A stretch of DNA of 64,000 nucleotides from JAXMHB01 sp046346965 (GTDB taxonomy: Bacteria; Pseudomonadota; Gammaproteobacteria; Xanthomonadales; SZUA-5): the NCBI GenBank assembly GCA_046346965.1, contig JAXMHB010000011.1, positions 1 to 64,000 of the forward strand, read 5' to 3'. The position numbers were made by a program, and so were the translations under genes. Below, piece after piece: positions 45,095-53,756 of the stretch (positions within the stretch are counted from its first letter, which is position 1; every line of letters begins with the position of its first letter). Below the pieces are notes generated by a model. That model was given only the letters and a program-made list of their open reading frames with translations, was not told the DNA's origin and ran no database searches.

Positions 45095-45328
45095 ATGGCG
45101 GATATGCGCGGGCAGCCCAGCCTGAACGAGCTCTACGCGGCCGCCATGCTGGTGCTCGGCGTGCTGGCGCTGCTGGCGGGCTTGTATTCCGCCACCGGCG
45201 TGCACACCAGCCTGGTGGTCGAGGGCCTGCTGATGTGCATGCTGCTGCTCAGCCTACTGTGGATCACCGTGCGCACCCAATGGCCGCTGACACTGATCCG
45301 CTTTCTGCGGCGCGCCTTCGACCTGTGA
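45095..45328 (+). CDS. Small two-helix membrane protein of the sdh operon
   Basis: This 77-residue protein has two transmembrane helices (about 12-32 and 38-57) and a short cationic C terminus (LIRFLRRAFDL). It begins 1 nt after the sdhB stop and overlaps sdhE by 4 nt, so it is certainly translated with the operon if translated at all. I do not recognise a family; a small accessory subunit or assembly factor of complex II is a guess from position. Confidence 0.7.
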   Translation: MADMRGQPSLNELYAAAMLVLGVLALLAGLYSATGVHTSLVVEGLLMCMLLLSLLWITVRTQWPLTLIRFLRRAFDL

Positions 45329-45582
45329 GCACCGACCCCGATGCCGCAGCGCAGATCGGCCGCTTGCGCTGGCAATGCCGGCGCGGATTGAAGGAACTCG
45401 ATGTGGTGCTGACGCGCTGGCTGGATCGGCGCTTCAGCGCGGCGTCAGCGCAAGACAGGCAGAACTTCGAGCGCTTGCTGCACGTGGAAGATGATCGACT
45501 CTGGGACTGGGTCCTGGGGCGCGCCACCCCCGAGGACCCGGAACTGCATGCCTTCATCGAGCGATTACGCGACCCCGATTGA
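45325..45582 (+). CDS. sdhE: FAD assembly factor SdhE
   Basis: This 85-residue protein has the SdhE/YgfY pattern RLRWQCRRGLKELDVVLTRWLDRRF with the RGxxE motif that touches the flavin of SdhA, then LLHVEDDRLWDWVLGRATPED. It attaches FAD covalently to SdhA. It starts with GTG in a GTGA overlap with the small membrane protein gene, and its 3' end overlaps ygfX by 35 nt, as sdhE and ygfX often pair. Confidence 0.94.
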   Translation: MSTDPDAAAQIGRLRWQCRRGLKELDVVLTRWLDRRFSAASAQDRQNFERLLHVEDDRLWDWVLGRATPEDPELHAFIERLRDPD

Positions 45583-45988
45583 AATCGAGCTCAGCGCCGG
45601 GCGCCTGGAGCGCGGCCTGTTGGGTCTGGGCGCGCTGGCGGCGGCGCTGTCGATCCTGCTGCTCGATCTGCCCTTCGGCGCGCGTGCCGCCTTGGCCTGC
45701 GCACTGCTGCTGCTCCTCGTCCGCGCCTATCGCCAACTGGGCGCCCGCAGCGGGCGCTTGATCCTGTACGCCGACGGGCTGGTGGGCGGTGTGCGTCAGG
45801 GACAGGCCGTCAGCGGCCGGCTGGCCCAGGCCAGCGGCTACGGCCCGGCGCTGCTGCTGGCGTACACGCTCGATGATCAGCCCCAGGCGCTGATGCTGTT
45901 TCCCGATCAGGTCAGCGCCGAGACGCGCCAGCGCCTGCGCTTGTGGCTGTCGGCGCATCGTCCGCAGCCGCTGGGAGCCGCGGCATGA
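45548..45988 (+). CDS. YgfX/CptA-like membrane protein
   Basis: This 146-residue protein has two adjacent transmembrane helices (LLGLGALAAALSILLLDL and ARAALACALLLLLVRAY) and a soluble C-terminal beta domain, ending QRLRLWLSAHR, the layout of YgfX (DUF1434), reported in E. coli as a toxin-like partner of SdhE (CptAB). Similarity is by pattern and position, not strong motifs. The ATG at 45548 was chosen for the family-like N terminus. It overlaps sdhE at its start and lolC at its end. Confidence 0.75.
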   Translation: MPSSSDYATPIEIELSAGRLERGLLGLGALAAALSILLLDLPFGARAALACALLLLLVRAYRQLGARSGRLILYADGLVGGVRQGQAVSGRLAQASGYGPALLLAYTLDDQPQALMLFPDQVSAETRQRLRLWLSAHRPQPLGAAA

Positions 45989-47235
45989 CGCTGTTCCATC
46001 CCTTGTGGGTCGCGATTGGTCTGCGCTACACCCGCGCCAAGCGCCGCAATCACTTCATCTCCTTCATTTCGCTGGTGTCGATGCTCGGCATCGCGCTTGG
46101 CGTCACCGCTTTGATCGTGGTGATCTCGGTGATGAACGGTTTTCAGCTCGAACTGCGCTCGCGCATCCTCGGCATGGTTTCGCACGCCACGGTGTCGGCC
46201 TACGGCGAGAACCTGCAGCAGTGGCCGATGGTGGTCGAGTCCGCGCTGAAGCAGCCGCACGTGGTCGGCGCCGCGCCCTACATCGAGCGCGAGGCCATGC
46301 TGCAGTCGCGGCGCATCAGCGGCGCGATGATCCGTGGCGTCGTGCCGGATCTTGAAGATCAGGTCTCGGAAGTCGGCCTGAAGATGACCGCGGGCCGCTT
46401 TGCCGATCTGAAGGCGGGCGAGTACCGCATCGTGCTCGGCAGCGAACTCGCCTACATGCTGGGCGTCAAACTGGGCGACAGCGTCACCGTGATGGCGCCG
46501 CAGATGCGGGCAACGCCGGTGGGTGTGGTGCCGCAGATGCGCCGCTTCACCGTGGTCGGATTGTTCGAGGTCGGCATGTACGAGTACGACCGCGGCTACG
46601 CCTTCGTGCATCTGGAGGACGCCGCCAAGTTGTTCCGCGAAGGCGAGGGCGTCACCGGCGTGCGCCTGAAGCTGGACGACATGTTCCAGGCCTGGCGCGT
46701 CGCCATCGATCTCAGCACCGCCTTGCCCGGCCATCTGAGCGTGCGCGACTGGACCCAGCAGCACAGCAATTTCTTCCGCGCGGTGAAGACCGAGAAGCTG
46801 GTGATGTTCATCATCCTCTCGCTGATCGTCGGCGTGGCCGCCTTCAATCTGGTGTCGACGCTGGTGATGGTGGTGACCGACAAGCAGGCCGATATCGCCA
46901 TCCTGCGCACGTTGGGCGCCAGCCCGCGGCTGATCATGGGCGTATTCATGGTTCAGGGGCTGACCGTGGGGCTGATCGGCACGCTGATCGGCCTCGTGTC
47001 AGGCGTGGCCATTGCCGGCAACATCCACATCATCGTGCCTTTCCTCGAACGCACCTTCGGCTTCGAGGCCATGCCCAGCGACATTTACTACATCAACTCG
47101 GTCCCGTCCGAACTGCGCTGGGATGACGTCAGCGTCATTGGCCTGTTGTCCCTGCTGTTCTCGGTGCTGGCCACGCTGTATCCGGCCTGGCGCGCCTCGC
47201 GCACCCAACCTGCCCAGGCGCTGCGCTATGAATGA
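45985..47235 (+). CDS. lolC: Lipoprotein-releasing ABC transporter permease LolC/LolE
   Basis: This 416-residue permease takes outer-membrane lipoproteins from the inner membrane and hands them to LolA. It has one N-terminal helix, a periplasmic MacB-like domain, and three C-terminal helices; [42 protein letters not shown] is typical of the family. A single LolC/E-type gene precedes lolD, so it may be a LolF-like homodimer. The ATG overlaps the ygfX stop by 4 nt, and lolD overlaps its 3' end by 8 nt. Confidence 0.93.
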   Translation: MTLFHPLWVAIGLRYTRAKRRNHFISFISLVSMLGIALGVTALIVVISVMNGFQLELRSRILGMVSHATVSAYGENLQQWPMVVESALKQPHVVGAAPYIEREAMLQSRRISGAMIRGVVPDLEDQVSEVGLKMTAGRFADLKAGEYRIVLGSELAYMLGVKLGDSVTVMAPQMRATPVGVVPQMRRFTVVGLFEVGMYEYDRGYAFVHLEDAAKLFREGEGVTGVRLKLDDMFQAWRVAIDLSTALPGHLSVRDWTQQHSNFFRAVKTEKLVMFIILSLIVGVAAFNLVSTLVMVVTDKQADIAILRTLGASPRLIMGVFMVQGLTVGLIGTLIGLVSGVAIAGNIHIIVPFLERTFGFEAMPSDIYYINSVPSELRWDDVSVIGLLSLLFSVLATLYPAWRASRTQPAQALRYE

Positions 47236-47923
47236 TCCGGTGATCGAGGCCCGCGGCATCGGCAAGACCTACGCCGAAGGCAGTCTCAAGGTCGAGGTGC
47301 TGCGCGCCATCTCGCTGACGGTGGCGCGCGGTGAGAGCGTCGGCATCATCGGCGCCTCGGGCGCCGGCAAGAGCACGCTGCTGCACATCTTGGGTGGCCT
47401 CGATCTGCCGAGCGCCGGCGAGGTTTGGGTGCAGGGCCAGCGCATGTCGGATCTCTCCGACGCCGCGCGCGGGCGGCTGCGCAATCAGGCCCTCGGTTTC
47501 GTCTACCAGTTCCACCACCTGTTGCCGGAATTCACGGCGGCGGAGAACGTTGCCATGCCCTTGCTGATAGCCGGCGCCGCGCCGGCGCAGGCGCTGGCGC
47601 GGGCGCGCGAGTTGCTCGATCGCGTGGGCCTCGCCGCGCGCGCCGAGCACAAGCCGGGCGAACTCTCCGGCGGCGAACGCCAGCGCGCTGCGGTGGCGCG
47701 TGCGCTGGTCACCCGGCCCGCCTGCGTGTTCGGGGATGAACCCACCGGCAATCTGGACGAGCGCACGGCGGCGCAGGTCTACGAGCTGATGCTCGAACTC
47801 AAGCGCGAGATCGGCACCAGCCTGGTGATCGTCACCCATGACCGGCGCCTCGCCGCGCGCATGGACCGCGTACTGGAGCTGCGCACCGGCGGAATCGCCG
47901 AGGTCGATCTGCGCGGCGGATAA
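47228..47923 (+). CDS. lolD: Lipoprotein-releasing ABC transporter ATP-binding protein LolD
   Basis: This 231-residue ATPase powers the LolC/E complex. Walker A is GASGAGKST, the ABC signature LSGGERQR, Walker [14 protein letters not shown], with H-loop VTHDRRL. It overlaps the lolC end by 8 nt. The gene is followed directly by the large repeat array. Confidence 0.95.
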   Translation: MNDPVIEARGIGKTYAEGSLKVEVLRAISLTVARGESVGIIGASGAGKSTLLHILGGLDLPSAGEVWVQGQRMSDLSDAARGRLRNQALGFVYQFHHLLPEFTAAENVAMPLLIAGAAPAQALARARELLDRVGLAARAEHKPGELSGGERQRAAVARALVTRPACVFGDEPTGNLDERTAAQVYELMLELKREIGTSLVIVTHDRRLAARMDRVLELRTGGIAEVDLRGG

Positions 47924-47961
47924 ACGCCGGGCACGCATCCGGCGGGGTCGCCGTGCGCCAC

Positions 47962-49130
47962 GTAGCGCGGCTCCGTGCGCGCGCAAGGATCGGTTCACGC
48001 GACGAACTCCATCGCGCCGGCGGCCGCGGCTTTGGCGGCGTACGTTACGTAGCGCGGCTCCGTGCGCGCGCAAGGCCCGGTTCACGCGACGAATTCCATC
48101 GCGCCGGCGGCCGCGGCTTTGGCGGCGGCCGGGCGAAAGCGCCGGGCGCCTCGCGTATGAGGCTTTACCGCCGCACCCCACATCGCGGACGCGAAGGACC
48201 CGGCCTACGTCCCGCGCCGCATGCATGCCCCGCCGTAACGCGGCTCCGTGCGCGCGAACGGCCTGGTTCACAGGACGAATTCCATCGCGCCGGCGGCCGC
48301 GGCTTTGGCTGGGAAAAAAGCGCCGGGCGCCTCGCGTATGAGGCTTTACCGCCGTCCCCCACATCGCGGACGCGAAGGACCCGGCCTACGTGCCGCGCCG
48401 CATGCGTGCCCCGTCGTAGCGCGGCTCCGTGCGCGCGCAAGGCTCGGTCCACGCGACGCATTCCATCGCGCCGGCGGCCGCGGCTTTGGCTGCGTGCCCC
48501 GTCGTAGCGCGGCTCCGTGCGCGCGCAAGGCTCGGTCCACGCGAGGACTTCCATCGCGCCGGCGGCCGCGGCTTGGCTGGGAAAAAAGCGCCGGGCGCCT
48601 CGCGTATGCGGCGTTGTCGCCGTCCCCCACATCGCGGACGCGAAGGACCCGGCCTACGTGCCGCGCCGCATGTATGCCCGTCGTAGCGCGGCTCCGTGCG
48701 CGTTGGGCTCGGTTCACGCGACGAATTCCATCGCGCCGGCGGCCGCGGCTTTGGCGGCGGCCGGGCGAAAGCGCCGGGCGCCTCGCGTACGCGACGGCGT
48801 CGCCGTCCCCCACATCGCGGACGCGAAGGACCCGGCCTACGTGCCGCGGCGCATGGATGCCCCGCCGTAGCGCGGCTCCGTGCGCGCACAAGGATCGGTT
48901 CACAGGACGAATTCCATCGCGCCGGCGGCCGCGGCTTTGGCGGCGGCCGTGCGAAAGGCGCCGGGCGCCTCGCGTATGAGGCTTTACCGCCGAATCCCAC
49001 ATCGCGGACGCGAAGGACCCGGCCTACGTGCCGCCGAGATGTATGGGCCGTCGTAGCGCGGCTCCGTGCGCGCGCAAGGCCCGGTTCACGCGACGAATTC
49101 CATCGCGCCGGCGGCCGCGGCTTTGGCTGC
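47962..49130. repeat. Eight-copy composite repeat array (about 185-bp unit, family A)
   Basis: A block starting GTAGCGCGGCTCCGTGCGCG and ending CGCCGGCGGCCGCGGCTTTGG occurs near 47962, 48049, 48235, 48415, 48504, 48681, 48867 and 49052. In most units it is joined to a second block containing GCGCCGGGCGCCTCGCGTAT and CATCGCGGACGCGAAGGACC. Spacing is about 178-187 bp, or about 88 bp where the second block is missing. Parts of it recur at 9643, 51786 and 52099. The whole lolD-comEC gap consists of this; no gene is visible. Confidence 0.92.
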
Positions 49131-49163
49131 GGCTGGGTGCGGCTTCCGGGCTAGCATCGCCGC

Positions 49164-51461
49164 ATGTCGCCCCTTCTCCGTCCCCTTCATGGCTTCGCCT
49201 TTGCCGCTGGCGCCAGCTCGGTGCTGGGCTGCACCCAGCTGCCCAGCCCGGCGTGGCTGGGCGTGCTGCTGGCGCTGGCCGTGCTGGCCTTTCTGATTCG
49301 CCAGGGCTGGGCGACGGCTGCGCTGCTCGGCTTCGTGCTCGCCGCGTGGACCGGCCAACAGCGCCTCGCCGATCGCTTGGACCCGACGCTGGAGGGCGCG
49401 GATCTGGCCGTCAGCGGCCACGTGCTCGGCCTGCCGCAGCGCGACGCCCGTTCGCTGCGCTTTGACTTTGCCGTGCAGCAGGCGCCAGCCGGCGTGCCGC
49501 AGCGCCTGCGGCTGTCCTGGTACGAGGGCGCACCCGTGCTGCGCGCGGGCGATTGCCTGCGCCTGCAAGTGCGCCTGAAGCGTGCGCGTGGACTGGTGAA
49601 TCCGGCCGGCTTTGATTTCGAGCGCTATGCGCTGGCGGCCGGCATCGGCGCCACCGGCTACGTGTCGGGCGGCGGCCAGCCGGACAGCGCCTGCGCCCGC
49701 CGCGATCTGGACCGCTGGCGCGAGGCCATCGCCGCGACCCTCGACCGCACGCTAGAGCCCGGCCGCCAGCGCGCCACGCTGAAGGCGCTGGCGATTGGCG
49801 ACACGCGCGAGCTCGACGACGAGGCCTGGGACCTGTTCCGCGCGACCGGCACCACGCATCTGATTGCCATCAGCGGGCTGCACGTGGGTCTGGCGGCGGC
49901 TCTCGGCGGCGGTCTGGCCTGGCTGCTGTACTGGTTGTTTCCGAGCCTGGGTCTGCGCTGGCCGCGGCCGGTGGCGATGGCGATCGGCGCGCTGCTGACC
50001 GCCACCGCCTATGCGCTGCTGGCCGGCTTCAGTCTGCCCACCCAGCGCACGCTGATCACCATCGCCGCGATGCTGGCCGGCGTGCTGACGCGGCGCGAAC
50101 TTGGCTGGTGGACGCGCTACGCGCTGGCGCTGGTGGCGGTGCTGCTGATCGATCCGCTGGCGCCGCTCAGCGCCGGCTTCTGGCTGTCCTTCGGCGCCGT
50201 CGCCTGGTTGATTCTGGCCTTTGGCGAGCGCTGGGCGCCGCTGCCGCTGTGGCGCGCCTGGCTGTGGCCGCAGCTGGGTCTGTCGATTGCCTTGCTGCCG
50301 CTGGGGCTGGCCTTCTTCCAGCAGACCAGTCTGGCCGCGCCGCTGGTCAATCTGTTGGCGGTGCCCTATGTCACCTTCATCGTCGTCCCGGTGCTGCTGC
50401 TGGGCCTGGCCTGCTGGCCGATCGCGCCGGTCAGCGCCGCTCTGTTCGGCCTGGCCTGGTGGCTGCTCGGCGCCTTCGATGCGCTGGTGCTGATGGCAGC
50501 CGACTGGCCAGCCGCCCGCTGGGCGATGCCGGCGCCCGGCGTGATCGCCTGGATGCTGGCACTGCTGGGCACGCTGTGGCTGCTGGCGCCACGCGGCTTT
50601 CCCGGCCGTGCGCTGGGCGTGTTTGCCTTGCTGCCGCTGTTCCTGCCGCCGCGCGAGACGCTGCCAGCGGGCGGGCTGGACGTGAGCCTGCTGGACGTCG
50701 GGCAGGGGCAGGCGACGCTGATTCAGACCGCTGGTCACGCGCTGCTGATCGACACCGGCCCCGGCTTCCCGGACGGCGGCGACCTCGGCGATCGCGTGCT
50801 GGCGCCGGCGCTGGTGCAGCTGGGCGTGGACCGGCTCGATCGCCTGATCGTCAGCCACGATGATTTGGACCACGCCGGCGGCACGCGCAGCCTGCAGCGC
50901 CGACTGCCGATCGCGGCGATCGCCACCTCCGCGCCGGCGACGATTCCGGGCGCCACCCTGTGCGAGACCGGCCAGCGCTGGCACTGGGATGGCGTCGAGT
51001 TCGAATTGCTGCACCCGCCCGCCACCTTGCCCTACCTCGACAACGACAGCTCCTGCATTGTGCGCATCCAAAGTCCCGGTGGCAGCGTGCTGATCCCCGG
51101 CGACGCCAGCGAACTGATCGAGGCGCGACTGCTGCGCGAGCAGCCCGCCGCGCTCGACGTCGACGTGCTGATCGCCGGCCACCACGGCAGCAAGAGTTCC
51201 TCCAGCGCCGAGTTCCTGCGCGCCGTCTCACCCAGCTGGGTGCTGTACTCCGCCGGCTGGCGCAATCGCTACGGCTTCCCGCGCCCCGAAGTCCGCGCCC
51301 GCGTGGCCGCGCTACCCGCGCGCGAACTCAACACCGCCGAATCCGGCGCCATCCGCGTCCGCCTGCGCCCCGGACAGCCACCACAGCTCGACAGCTGGCG
51401 CCAGCGCGAACCCCGCTGGTGGCGCGAAGGGCAGGGCACGGCTGGCGACGCTGCTCAGTAG
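49164..51461 (+). CDS. comEC: DNA internalisation protein ComEC/Rec2
   Basis: This 765-residue membrane channel is the inner-membrane step of natural transformation. It has the N-terminal OB-like domain (about 80-165), the ComEC competence domain with HLIAISGLHVGLAAALG and many transmembrane helices (about 215-490), and a C-terminal metallo-beta-lactamase-like domain (about 515-740) with DVGQGQATLIQ, SHDDLDHAGG, IPGDAS and AGHHGSKSSSS. It is complete, so DNA uptake is plausible. It lies between two repeat-rich stretches. Confidence 0.94.
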   Translation: MSPLLRPLHGFAFAAGASSVLGCTQLPSPAWLGVLLALAVLAFLIRQGWATAALLGFVLAAWTGQQRLADRLDPTLEGADLAVSGHVLGLPQRDARSLRFDFAVQQAPAGVPQRLRLSWYEGAPVLRAGDCLRLQVRLKRARGLVNPAGFDFERYALAAGIGATGYVSGGGQPDSACARRDLDRWREAIAATLDRTLEPGRQRATLKALAIGDTRELDDEAWDLFRATGTTHLIAISGLHVGLAAALGGGLAWLLYWLFPSLGLRWPRPVAMAIGALLTATAYALLAGFSLPTQRTLITIAAMLAGVLTRRELGWWTRYALALVAVLLIDPLAPLSAGFWLSFGAVAWLILAFGERWAPLPLWRAWLWPQLGLSIALLPLGLAFFQQTSLAAPLVNLLAVPYVTFIVVPVLLLGLACWPIAPVSAALFGLAWWLLGAFDALVLMAADWPAARWAMPAPGVIAWMLALLGTLWLLAPRGFPGRALGVFALLPLFLPPRETLPAGGLDVSLLDVGQGQATLIQTAGHALLIDTGPGFPDGGDLGDRVLAPALVQLGVDRLDRLIVSHDDLDHAGGTRSLQRRLPIAAIATSAPATIPGATLCETGQRWHWDGVEFELLHPPATLPYLDNDSSCIVRIQSPGGSVLIPGDASELIEARLLREQPAALDVDVLIAGHHGSKSSSSAEFLRAVSPSWVLYSAGWRNRYGFPRPEVRARVAALPARELNTAESGAIRVRLRPGQPPQLDSWRQREPRWWREGQGTAGDAAQ

Positions 51462-51538
51462 TGGCGACACGAGAGGCCCCCGGCAAAGGCCGCCGTCGAC
51501 CGCAGGTCCAACCACCACGCCCGACCTTCCCATCCGGC

Positions 51539-51711
51539 GTCATTGCGAACCGCCGAGGCGCCCCTGGGCGCCGCGGCGGTGCGGCAATCCAGGTTTACGC
51601 TCTAACCGCGACCACCCGCCTCGGCAACGTCGGCAACTACCACAAAGACAGAATCCTCACCTGGATTGCCACAGCCCTCGTCCGCACCGCGGACGAGGAC
51701 TTCGCAATGAC
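51539..51711. repeat. MITE-like inverted-repeat element, copy 1
   Basis: The ends GTCATTGCGAA / TTCGCAATGAC and the inner pair GCAATCCAGG / CCTGGATTGCC are inverted repeats. Each half also folds on itself: one arm contains CCGCCGAGGCGCC...GGCGCCGCGGCGG, the other CCTCGTCCGCACCGCGGACGAGG. No coding potential. Confidence 0.8.
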
Positions 51712-51785
51712 GCCGTTGTGTTCGGGAGGAGTCGGTCCCGACAGCCTCGGGTCCTCGCGTCCCTAATGCCCGCAACCGCGACCCG

Positions 51786-51818
51786 GCCGATACGCGAGGC
51801 GCCCGGCGCCTTTCGCAA
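51786..51818. repeat. Family A fragment next to MITE copy 1
   Basis: It contains GATACGCGAGGCGCCCGGCG, the reverse of a block in the 48-49 kb array. The same fragment follows MITE copy 2 at 52099-52130. Confidence 0.75.
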
Positions 51819-51851
51819 TTCCGATTCCCACCACCTTCGCTCCCATCCGGC

Positions 51852-52026
51852 GTCATTGCGAACCGCCGAGGCGCCCCCTTGGGCGCCGCGGCGGTGCGGC
51901 AATCCAGGTTTACGCTCTCACCGCGACCACCCGCCTCGGCAACGTCGGCAACTACCACAAAGACAGAATCCTCACCTGGATTGCCACAGCCCTCGTCCGC
52001 GCCGCGAACGAGGACTTCGCAATGAC
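51852..52026. repeat. MITE-like inverted-repeat element, copy 2
   Basis: Nearly identical to copy 1, 313 bp downstream, and followed by the same family A fragment, so a module of about 300 bp has been duplicated in tandem. Confidence 0.8.
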
Positions 52027-52098
52027 GCCGCTCTTTTGGCGTAGTCCGCCCCCGTAGGCCGGGTCCTCGCGTCCCTGATCTCCACAACCGCGACCCCG

Positions 52099-52130
52099 CC
52101 GATACGCGAGGCGCCCGGCGCCTTTCGCAA
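52099..52130. repeat. Family A fragment next to MITE copy 2
   Basis: Same GATACGCGAGGCGCCCGGCG fragment as at 51786-51818. Preceded by GTAGGCCGGGTCCTCGCGTCC, the reverse of another block of the family A unit. Confidence 0.75.
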
Positions 52131-52172
52131 CCCGCCGCGACTGCTAGCGCGACGCCAACCGCCCCAATAAAA

Positions 52173-52194
52173 AAAGCCGCCCATCGGCGGCTTT
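52173..52194 (-). terminator. Rho-independent terminator of the 52220-52696 gene
   Basis: On the minus strand a GCCGCCGATGGGCGGC hairpin is followed by TTTTTTTATT. It lies 25 nt past the stop of the small protein gene, a textbook intrinsic terminator. Confidence 0.88.
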
Positions 52195-52219
52195 CCTCAC
52201 CACACCCACTGATCGGCGC

Positions 52220-52696
52220 TCAGGCGGCCTTGTCGACCTCCGGCGTGAGGCGCTTGGAGCGGGAGAAGCGCGTCGACAGATCGCGACGCAGCGCTTCCAC
52301 GCCTTCGGTGCGACCGGTCAGCTTCAACAGGGCGTAGGACTTCAACGCCACCGCCAGGATGTTGTTGCCCAAGGCGGCATCGGTCTCGTTACTGCGTTGG
52401 CACAGACGCGTCAACCGCGCCGTGCGGGCCCGCAGCTGGTCCAGCAGCTTCAGATCCGCCACCGCCGCAGCCACCGGGATATTGGCGGGGATCATCTGCG
52501 GGTTCTGGCTGATCACCTGCAGCGTTTGACGGCTGAAGCTCTCCGAGCGGTCGCCCATCCGCAGCATGCGGCGCTTCTGCGTGACGCTCAGCGCCACCAG
52601 GCCCGCCAGCTCAGTCTCCAGTGTCGTCAGCGCCGCATCGATCGCGGCCAGCTGCGCATCGCTCAGGTTCAGGTTGATCAGATTGTCGTTGCTCAT
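52220..52696 (-). CDS. Small helical protein of unknown function
   Basis: This 158-residue soluble protein is all-helical in appearance: MSNDNLINLNLSDAQLAAIDAALTTLETELAGLVAL, then a basic SVTQKRRMLRMGDRSESFSRQTLQV, LDQLRARTARLTRLCQ, and a basic C terminus (DLSTRFSRSKRLTPEVDKAA). AAGGAAGAAG precedes the ATG at 52696; the open frame upstream to 53047 runs through the phased array and is not used. I do not recognise the family. It is monocistronic, with a clear terminator and the 21-bp array directly upstream. Confidence 0.75.
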   Translation of the reverse strand: MSNDNLINLNLSDAQLAAIDAALTTLETELAGLVALSVTQKRRMLRMGDRSESFSRQTLQVISQNPQMIPANIPVAAAVADLKLLDQLRARTARLTRLCQRSNETDAALGNNILAVALKSYALLKLTGRTEGVEALRRDLSTRFSRSKRLTPEVDKAA

Positions 52697-52877
52697 TGTC
52701 TTCTTCCTTATGCTCTTCAGTAGTTCGTCCTCACCACCCGGTGGGGATCGTCCGTCGGCCGTTTTGGCCGGCGTGGAAGCATGAAAACACACGGCTGTCT
52801 CACCACACGAGACGCCAGTTAAATCTGGATAAATCCGAAAACTCTGAAGTACGCAGCGTAGATCCAGCCGCATCGAG

Positions 52878-53350
52878 CGATGAGCGCTGCGGACTCGTCG
52901 ATGAACCTCTGACGCTCGTCGATGGACCTCTGAGGTTCGTCGATGAACGACTGCACCCTCGACGATGAACCTGCAGCGTCCAACGATGAACGCCGCGGAT
53001 TCGTCGATGGACCGCGAAGGTTCATCGATGAACGACTGCACCATCAACGATGGACCTGCGCACCACCATCGATGAACGCCGCCGACTCATCGATGGACCT
53101 CCCACCTTCAACGATGGACGGCCATAGGTCCAACGATGAAGGTCAGGCGTCCAACGATGGGGTCCGCAGGTCCAACGATGAACCTGCCGGTGCCCATCGC
53201 CGAAGGTCCCAACCATCAACGACGAAGCGTCGGCGTTCATCGTTGGTACTCCCAGCATCAACGTCGAACCCGCGACCGCCCAACGACGGACGCTCGCGGT
53301 CCATCCACCGACGCCGCCGGTCCATCGAGCAACTCTGGGTCCGTCAATGA
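52878..53350. repeat. Phased 21-22-bp array with a CGATG core
   Basis: CGATG cores occur at 52878, 52899, 52920, 52941, 52963, 52984, 53005, 53026, 53048, 53070, 53091, 53112, 53134, 53155 and 53176, always 21 or 22 bp apart. Decayed cores continue in phase to about 53345, and looser CAAGGACGA-type units to about 53500. The common unit is TCRWCGATGRAC. One copy, at 53020-53033, is the perfect palindrome GTTCATCGATGAAC. The 22-bp steps shift frame, so it is not a coding repeat. It lies between the unknown gene and darT. Confidence 0.88.
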
Positions 53351-53756
53351 CGGTCGCTGATGGCTCATCAACCGAACGCCGGCCAGCATCCATGGCCGCC
53401 AGCCGTCCAAGGACGAAACTCCAGCGCCCGACGACGCAGCCGGCTGGCCCAAGGACGAACGCCCTGCGCGCAAGGACGGCGCCCAGCCGTCCATGCGTGG
53501 GCGCTGGCGGTGCATTGACGCTGGTGCCGGGGCCGGTGGATAGACGCTCCGCCGTGCCGTGGAGGGCGCCGGTCCTCCGGCGCGGCCGACGGCCTCGTCG
53601 GCCCTCACCTACAGGTCTCAGATGCAAGTTTGCCGACCGGCCGAACACAGCTCAGGTCGCTGCAAAAGCAGGGTCGTGGGCTGGGAGTCTTCGAATTGTG
53701 GGAGGCACTTCGGTACTGTAGCGTGCAGTACATCTGCAGTGGCTAGTGGAGAGACA

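Noticed and set aside
47962..49130. The composite array as a CRISPR array or a repeat protein gene
   Set aside because: Units are long and alike throughout with no unique spacers, and unit lengths that vary between 178 and 187 bp shift the frame.
52878..53350. The 21-22-bp array as a CRISPR array
   Set aside because: Only 5-8 bases per unit are conserved and the intervals are about 14-16 bp, far from repeat-spacer proportions.
53022..53648. Open frames on both strands across the phased array
   Set aside because: Frames arise from the repeat; they lack ribosome sites and change frame at 22-bp steps.
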